DNA of 9,155 nucleotides from an uncultured Planctomycetaceae bacterium (GTDB lineage Bacteria > Planctomycetota > Planctomycetia > Pirellulales > JACPPG01). A program made the translations under genes and the position numbers. The stretch lies in the NCBI GenBank assembly GCA_945957305.1, contig CAMFLN010000069.1, positions 1 to 9,155 of the forward strand, read 5' to 3'. The stretch's first letter is position 1, and each line of letters starts with the position of its first letter. Positions 6,410 through 9,155 of this stretch are shown piece by piece. Below the pieces are notes generated by a model. That model was not told where the DNA came from. It saw nothing but the letters and a program-made list of their open reading frames with translations, and searched no databases.

Positions 6410-6419
6410 GTGGCGTTTG

Positions 6420-7805
6420 TTACGCCAGCCCAGGAATCGGGTCGGCGGTTGCCGCCTGTACGACTTCGCTGGGCATGCCGCGCACGAGCCTTAGTTCGGC
6501 TGGGTCGATCATGCGCTGCAGCACCGTGGCCACAAGGTTCGGAATCTCGATCGGCTCGCTTTGCGGCCGTGCGCCGTCACGTGTCGATTGGCCGATGACT
6601 TGTCCCATGCGCAGTCCGCCGCCGGCCAGTAGTAGCGGCGCGAGATTGCCCCAATGGTCGCGGCCGCCATGGGCGTTCAATCGTGGCGTGCGTCCCATCT
6701 CGCCGCAGGCGACTAGCAAAATCTTGTCGGTCAGGCCACGCTGGGCCAAATCTTCGACAAACGCCGAGACGGCATGATCTAGCGGCGGCCCCATGTAGCG
6801 CATGCCTTCGGCGCAGGTGGCGTTATTGACGTCGGCATGCATGTCCCAAACGAAATTCGTCGTCACAGTGACAAAGCCGCAGCCCCCTTCGCATAAGCGC
6901 CTTGCGAGTAGCAGCAGCTTGCCGAGCGACTTGGCGTTATCGACGTAATGCTCATAGTTTTTCCACTTGGGATCGATCTGGTCGGGACGCACCAAAGGAG
7001 CGGTGTCGTAGCGCGCGACGACGCCCGCGTCTTCGCGTGACAAGTCGAACGCTTGGGCCACACCTTTGACGACGCTCGAAAACGCCTGCTCACGCAAGCG
7101 ATCCACTGAGCCTGTCGCACCGGCAGCGTCGAATTGCCAGCGCACGCGATCGAGTTCGCTGAGCAAAGCTCGGCGATCGTTCAATCGCTCAAGCGACAGA
7201 TTCAACTGCATGTCGCGCTGCAAGTCCCCTCCAGCGCCAGGAATGAAGGGAGCGAAACCGGCGCCGATCGCGCCGGTGGAATCGAAGCGGCCGAATTGCG
7301 TTTGCTCAGGCCCGGTGCTCGCATCCACGGCGCGGGGATACAACAGAGCATGTCGCGGCATGCCCGTCGCTCCGTCAGTGGCGCCGGCGACGCGCGCGTA
7401 GAGCGAACCCAGGGTCGCGCCGCGCGTATGTCGGCTGACAACCGGCTTAATATCGTGGTTGGCGTCACCGGTCGTAAATGACCTGACGATCGTCAGGTGC
7501 TGGGCCAGTGCCGCGAGTTTGGGAAAGGTCGACCCAAAAGTGATACCCGGGATCGCTGTCGCGATTTCGCCGGTCGTGGACCGCGTCTCGGCGGGCGCGG
7601 ACATCTTGGGGTCGAACGTTTCGAACTGGCTGGGGCCGCCGTGTAGGAACAGAAAGATGACCGAGCGGCCCGTCAGCAGGCGTTGCGGATCAGTGGCAGC
7701 GCTGGCGAGTAATCCCGGCAGCGAAAGTCCGCCCAATGAGAGAGCCCCCGCGCGCAAAAAGGCACGGCGACCGAGCCTGGCCGAGGTGTCACTGAACGTG
7801 AGCAT
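6420..7805 (-). CDS. Tat-exported DUF1501 protein (alkaline-phosphatase-like fold, planctomycete type)
   Basis: The product is 461 residues. The N-terminus carries a twin-arginine signal, LGRRAFLRAG (Arg13-Arg14), then a hydrophobic stretch up to about residue 37, so it is exported folded, perhaps with a bound metal. DUF1501 landmarks follow: SVIFLFLHGGPSQFETFDPK (48-67), FPKLAALAQHLTIVRSF (94-110), WDMHADVN (320-327), CGEMGRTPRLN (367-377), GGRDHW (380-385) and LLLAGGGLRMGQVIG (391-405). The HGGP, GRTP and GRDHW blocks are the conserved parts. The fold belongs to the alkaline phosphatase/sulfatase superfamily, but the reaction of DUF1501 proteins is unknown. The ATG at 7805 has GGAG eight bases upstream and places the Tat motif at the normal distance; an in-frame GTG at 7823 is less likely. 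In planctomycetes DUF1501 genes often follow a DUF1549/DUF1553 cytochrome-like gene. None is next to this one, since the upstream neighbour is a membrane glycosyltransferase. Confidence 0.92.
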   Translation of the reverse strand: MLTFSDTSARLGRRAFLRAGALSLGGLSLPGLLASAATDPQRLLTGRSVIFLFLHGGPSQFETFDPKMSAPAETRSTTGEIATAIPGITFGSTFPKLAALAQHLTIVRSFTTGDANHDIKPVVSRHTRGATLGSLYARVAGATDGATGMPRHALLYPRAVDASTGPEQTQFGRFDSTGAIGAGFAPFIPGAGGDLQRDMQLNLSLERLNDRRALLSELDRVRWQFDAAGATGSVDRLREQAFSSVVKGVAQAFDLSREDAGVVARYDTAPLVRPDQIDPKWKNYEHYVDNAKSLGKLLLLARRLCEGGCGFVTVTTNFVWDMHADVNNATCAEGMRYMGPPLDHAVSAFVEDLAQRGLTDKILLVACGEMGRTPRLNAHGGRDHWGNLAPLLLAGGGLRMGQVIGQSTRDGARPQSEPIEIPNLVATVLQRMIDPAELRLVRGMPSEVVQAATADPIPGLA

Positions 7806-7829
7806 GCGTGGCTCTCCGCCCACCGTGGT

Positions 7830-7852
7830 CCTAACAACGCAACGTTATTAGG
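7830..7852 (-). promoter_or_regulatory. Compact inverted repeat upstream of the DUF1501 gene
   Basis: Ten-base arms (7830-7839 and 7843-7852, CCTAACAACG / CGTTATTAGG) flank a three-base centre. As DNA there is one mismatch. In a minus-strand RNA that position becomes a G-U pair, giving an unbroken ten-base stem. It lies 24 bases upstream of the DUF1501 start, just before the ribosome site. It could be an operator, a leader hairpin, or an attenuating stem between the glycosyltransferase and DUF1501 genes; no T-run follows it. Confidence 0.45.
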
Positions 7853-7890
7853 AATAGCACGGCAGGCGGTGGATTACAAATCCTCAAAGC

Positions 7891-9155
7891 TCAACGTTGC
7901 AGGGCCGCCGACCGTTCATGCGAGATCGCGGCCGTCCTCCGCAACAGTACCAACTCGCCGGCGTGCGACCATTCTGTGAATCCGGCGCATTCCGGAGCGT
8001 CACTACCGGCCAAGACCCACTCGACGCCAGCGGGAATGTCGTGGCTGTCAGCAGGGGCGAAATCGACATAGCGATCGCCAGAAACCATCGCCAGCTCGCG
8101 CAAACCAAACGGCAGATGCCAACCGAGCGCAGGACTTGCAGCCGGTCCGATTGTTGCCGTCAACTGATCCACAGCCGGCCACTGGTCATTGATCCGCGCC
8201 AACCGCGCATTCGAATGCAGGCTGTATCCCCAAGCCACGAGCAAATGCGCAACCACCAGGCCGCCGAGCACCTCGCGCCGATAGCGGGGCAATTGACTTG
8301 CCAGCCAATACAAGCACACCGCCAATACCGGCAGCAGCGGTAACAGGTAGCGAGTCCCCTGATCCGAGGGATAAGCAATGTGCAACAGCAAATAACACGG
8401 CACCATCAGCATTAGCACGCACGGTTTGCGCCGTAATAACTGGCGCCAGGCATAGCACACGGCGCAGAACAGGGGCACATACAACAGCATGTTGATGTTG
8501 ATCCACTGGTACGGACGAGCGTACGACTTATTCATGCCCGGAATCAGCAGGCGTCCCACTTCGCTCACCCGCACGCGCACGCCCTCGACAAGCTGGCCGG
8601 GCAGCGAAACGTCGTCGGCTTTGAATTCGTGCAAATATGTGGGGCGGTACACGGTCGCCTGCTGGCGCGCCGTGTGCGCCTCGTACAGCACGAGTCCACT
8701 TACGGTGAGCACCGCGGGCAAACTGACCGCTGCGAACTGCAGGGCGGCCGCTGGCCAGGGGATCTCCTGACGCCATGCTCGCCGCAGGATTGCCCAGCCG
8801 TAGCCCGAGAGAACGAGCACGCCCGTCGGACGAATCAACGTCAGTAGCGCGGCCGCCAGCGCGGCGACAGTTCCCCATTTGGTGAGGCCAGCGGACTGAT
8901 TACTCGCAGTCAGACGATCGAGAGCAATTGCCGTCCACACAAGCAGCGCCATGAAGGGGATTTCGCTGATCGTGGTGCGCGCATGAATCCACACCCCCAG
9001 GTTCGCCATCACCAGCCCGGTGACCCACAACTCGCTGCCGGCGAACCAGTCGCGGGCCCAACGATAAACACCCAACATCAGCGCGATCGCAAAGAGCCAT
9101 TGCAACACGAGCAAAAGCAAGAAGGGCCGATTCGACACCCAAAACAACGGGCTGA
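7891..9155 (-). CDS. GT-C-like multi-pass membrane glycosyltransferase (5' end cut by the window)
   Basis: 420 residues plus a partial codon are visible, and the frame is open to the window edge, so the true N-terminus lies outside; an in-frame TTG at 9147 is not a credible start. The visible part has about ten hydrophobic segments, for example FLLLLVLQWLFAIALMLGVY, WVTGLVMANLGVWIHA, EIPFMALLVWTAIALDRL, ALLTLIRPTGVLVLSGYG, LPAVLTVSGLVLYEA, ININMLLYVPLFCAVCYAW and TRYLLPLLPVLAVCLYWLA, then a soluble tail of about 110 residues. The segment RTTISEIPFMALLVW and the late GTRYLLPLLPVL resemble the PMT/ArnT-type GT-C family, which transfers sugars from polyprenyl-phosphate donors on the outer face of the cytoplasmic membrane. 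The catalytic aspartate in the first extracytoplasmic loop would lie in the missing part. Acceptor and sugar are unknown. Its stop lies 85 bases before the DUF1501 start on the same strand, so co-transcription is possible. Confidence 0.75.
   Translation of the reverse strand, partial: SPLFWVSNRPFLLLLVLQWLFAIALMLGVYRWARDWFAGSELWVTGLVMANLGVWIHARTTISEIPFMALLVWTAIALDRLTASNQSAGLTKWGTVAALAAALLTLIRPTGVLVLSGYGWAILRRAWRQEIPWPAAALQFAAVSLPAVLTVSGLVLYEAHTARQQATVYRPTYLHEFKADDVSLPGQLVEGVRVRVSEVGRLLIPGMNKSYARPYQWININMLLYVPLFCAVCYAWRQLLRRKPCVLMLMVPCYLLLHIAYPSDQGTRYLLPLLPVLAVCLYWLASQLPRYRREVLGGLVVAHLLVAWGYSLHSNARLARINDQWPAVDQLTATIGPAASPALGWHLPFGLRELAMVSGDRYVDFAPADSHDIPAGVEWVLAGSDAPECAGFTEWSHAGELVLLRRTAAISHERSAALQR

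Larger units (their letters stand above)
6209..6419. other. Gene-free spacer between convergent epmA and DUF1501 genes
   Basis: No gene is supported here. Open frames crossing it on both strands (for example from 6195, 6239 and 6376) translate the repeat sequence itself into low-complexity runs and have no usable ribosome site. The stretch is dominated by the inverted repeat 6274-6396. I see no T-tract terminator for either flanking gene, so these hairpins may serve that purpose. Confidence 0.6.

Noticed and set aside
6376..6777. Plus-strand frame beginning in the intergenic repeat and running into the DUF1501 gene
   Set aside because: The AGGAGG at 6354-6359 is too far from the ATG (16 bases), the first residues are translated repeat, and the rest is antisense to a strong DUF1501 gene.

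Overview
The window is GC-rich bacterial chromosome. It most likely comes from a planctomycete of the Pirellulales type. I infer this from the combination of a Tat-exported DUF1501 protein, a secreted neutral-ceramidase-like protein, a VIT1-type transporter and an EpmA/EpmB-type EF-P modification set. No marker gene such as 16S rRNA is present, so the taxonomic call is an inference. I see no tRNA, rRNA, CRISPR array, transposase or phage gene.

Layout from left to right: (1) the first 45 codons of a response regulator on the minus strand, cut by the window edge. (2) A roughly 290-base spacer with no gene. (3) A secreted ceramidase-family protein on the plus strand. (4) Elongation factor P (efp) on the minus strand, convergent with the ceramidase-like gene and ending in a good intrinsic terminator. 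(5) A 100-base divergent promoter region. (6) A tight four-gene plus-strand cluster: epmB (radical SAM lysine 2,3-aminomutase), a VIT1/CCC1 membrane protein, a calcineurin-like metallophosphoesterase and epmA (EF-P beta-lysine ligase). (7) A 211-base spacer between convergent genes that holds a large imperfect inverted repeat built from 9-base units. (8) A Tat-exported DUF1501 protein on the minus strand. (9) A multi-pass GT-C-like glycosyltransferase on the minus strand, cut at its 5' end by the window edge.

The functional core is positions 1884-6208. EpmB converts lysine to beta-lysine and EpmA attaches it to Lys34 of EF-P, so that EF-P can rescue ribosomes stalled at proline-rich stretches. 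All three proteins carry their diagnostic residues: Lys34 in EF-P, the CxxxCxxC cluster in EpmB, and Ala298 in EpmA. The unusual part is that a putative iron/manganese transporter and an uncharacterised phosphoesterase lie between epmB and epmA, and that the phosphoesterase and epmA overlap by four bases. This is the best candidate in the window for an under-described functional association, but the link rests on gene order alone.

The other genes (response regulator, ceramidase-like protein, DUF1501 protein, glycosyltransferase) look like ordinary planctomycete chromosomal content. Two points stand out among them: the ceramidase-like protein appears to lack the catalytic serine of true neutral ceramidases, and the intergenic palindrome is built like a dispersed repeat.
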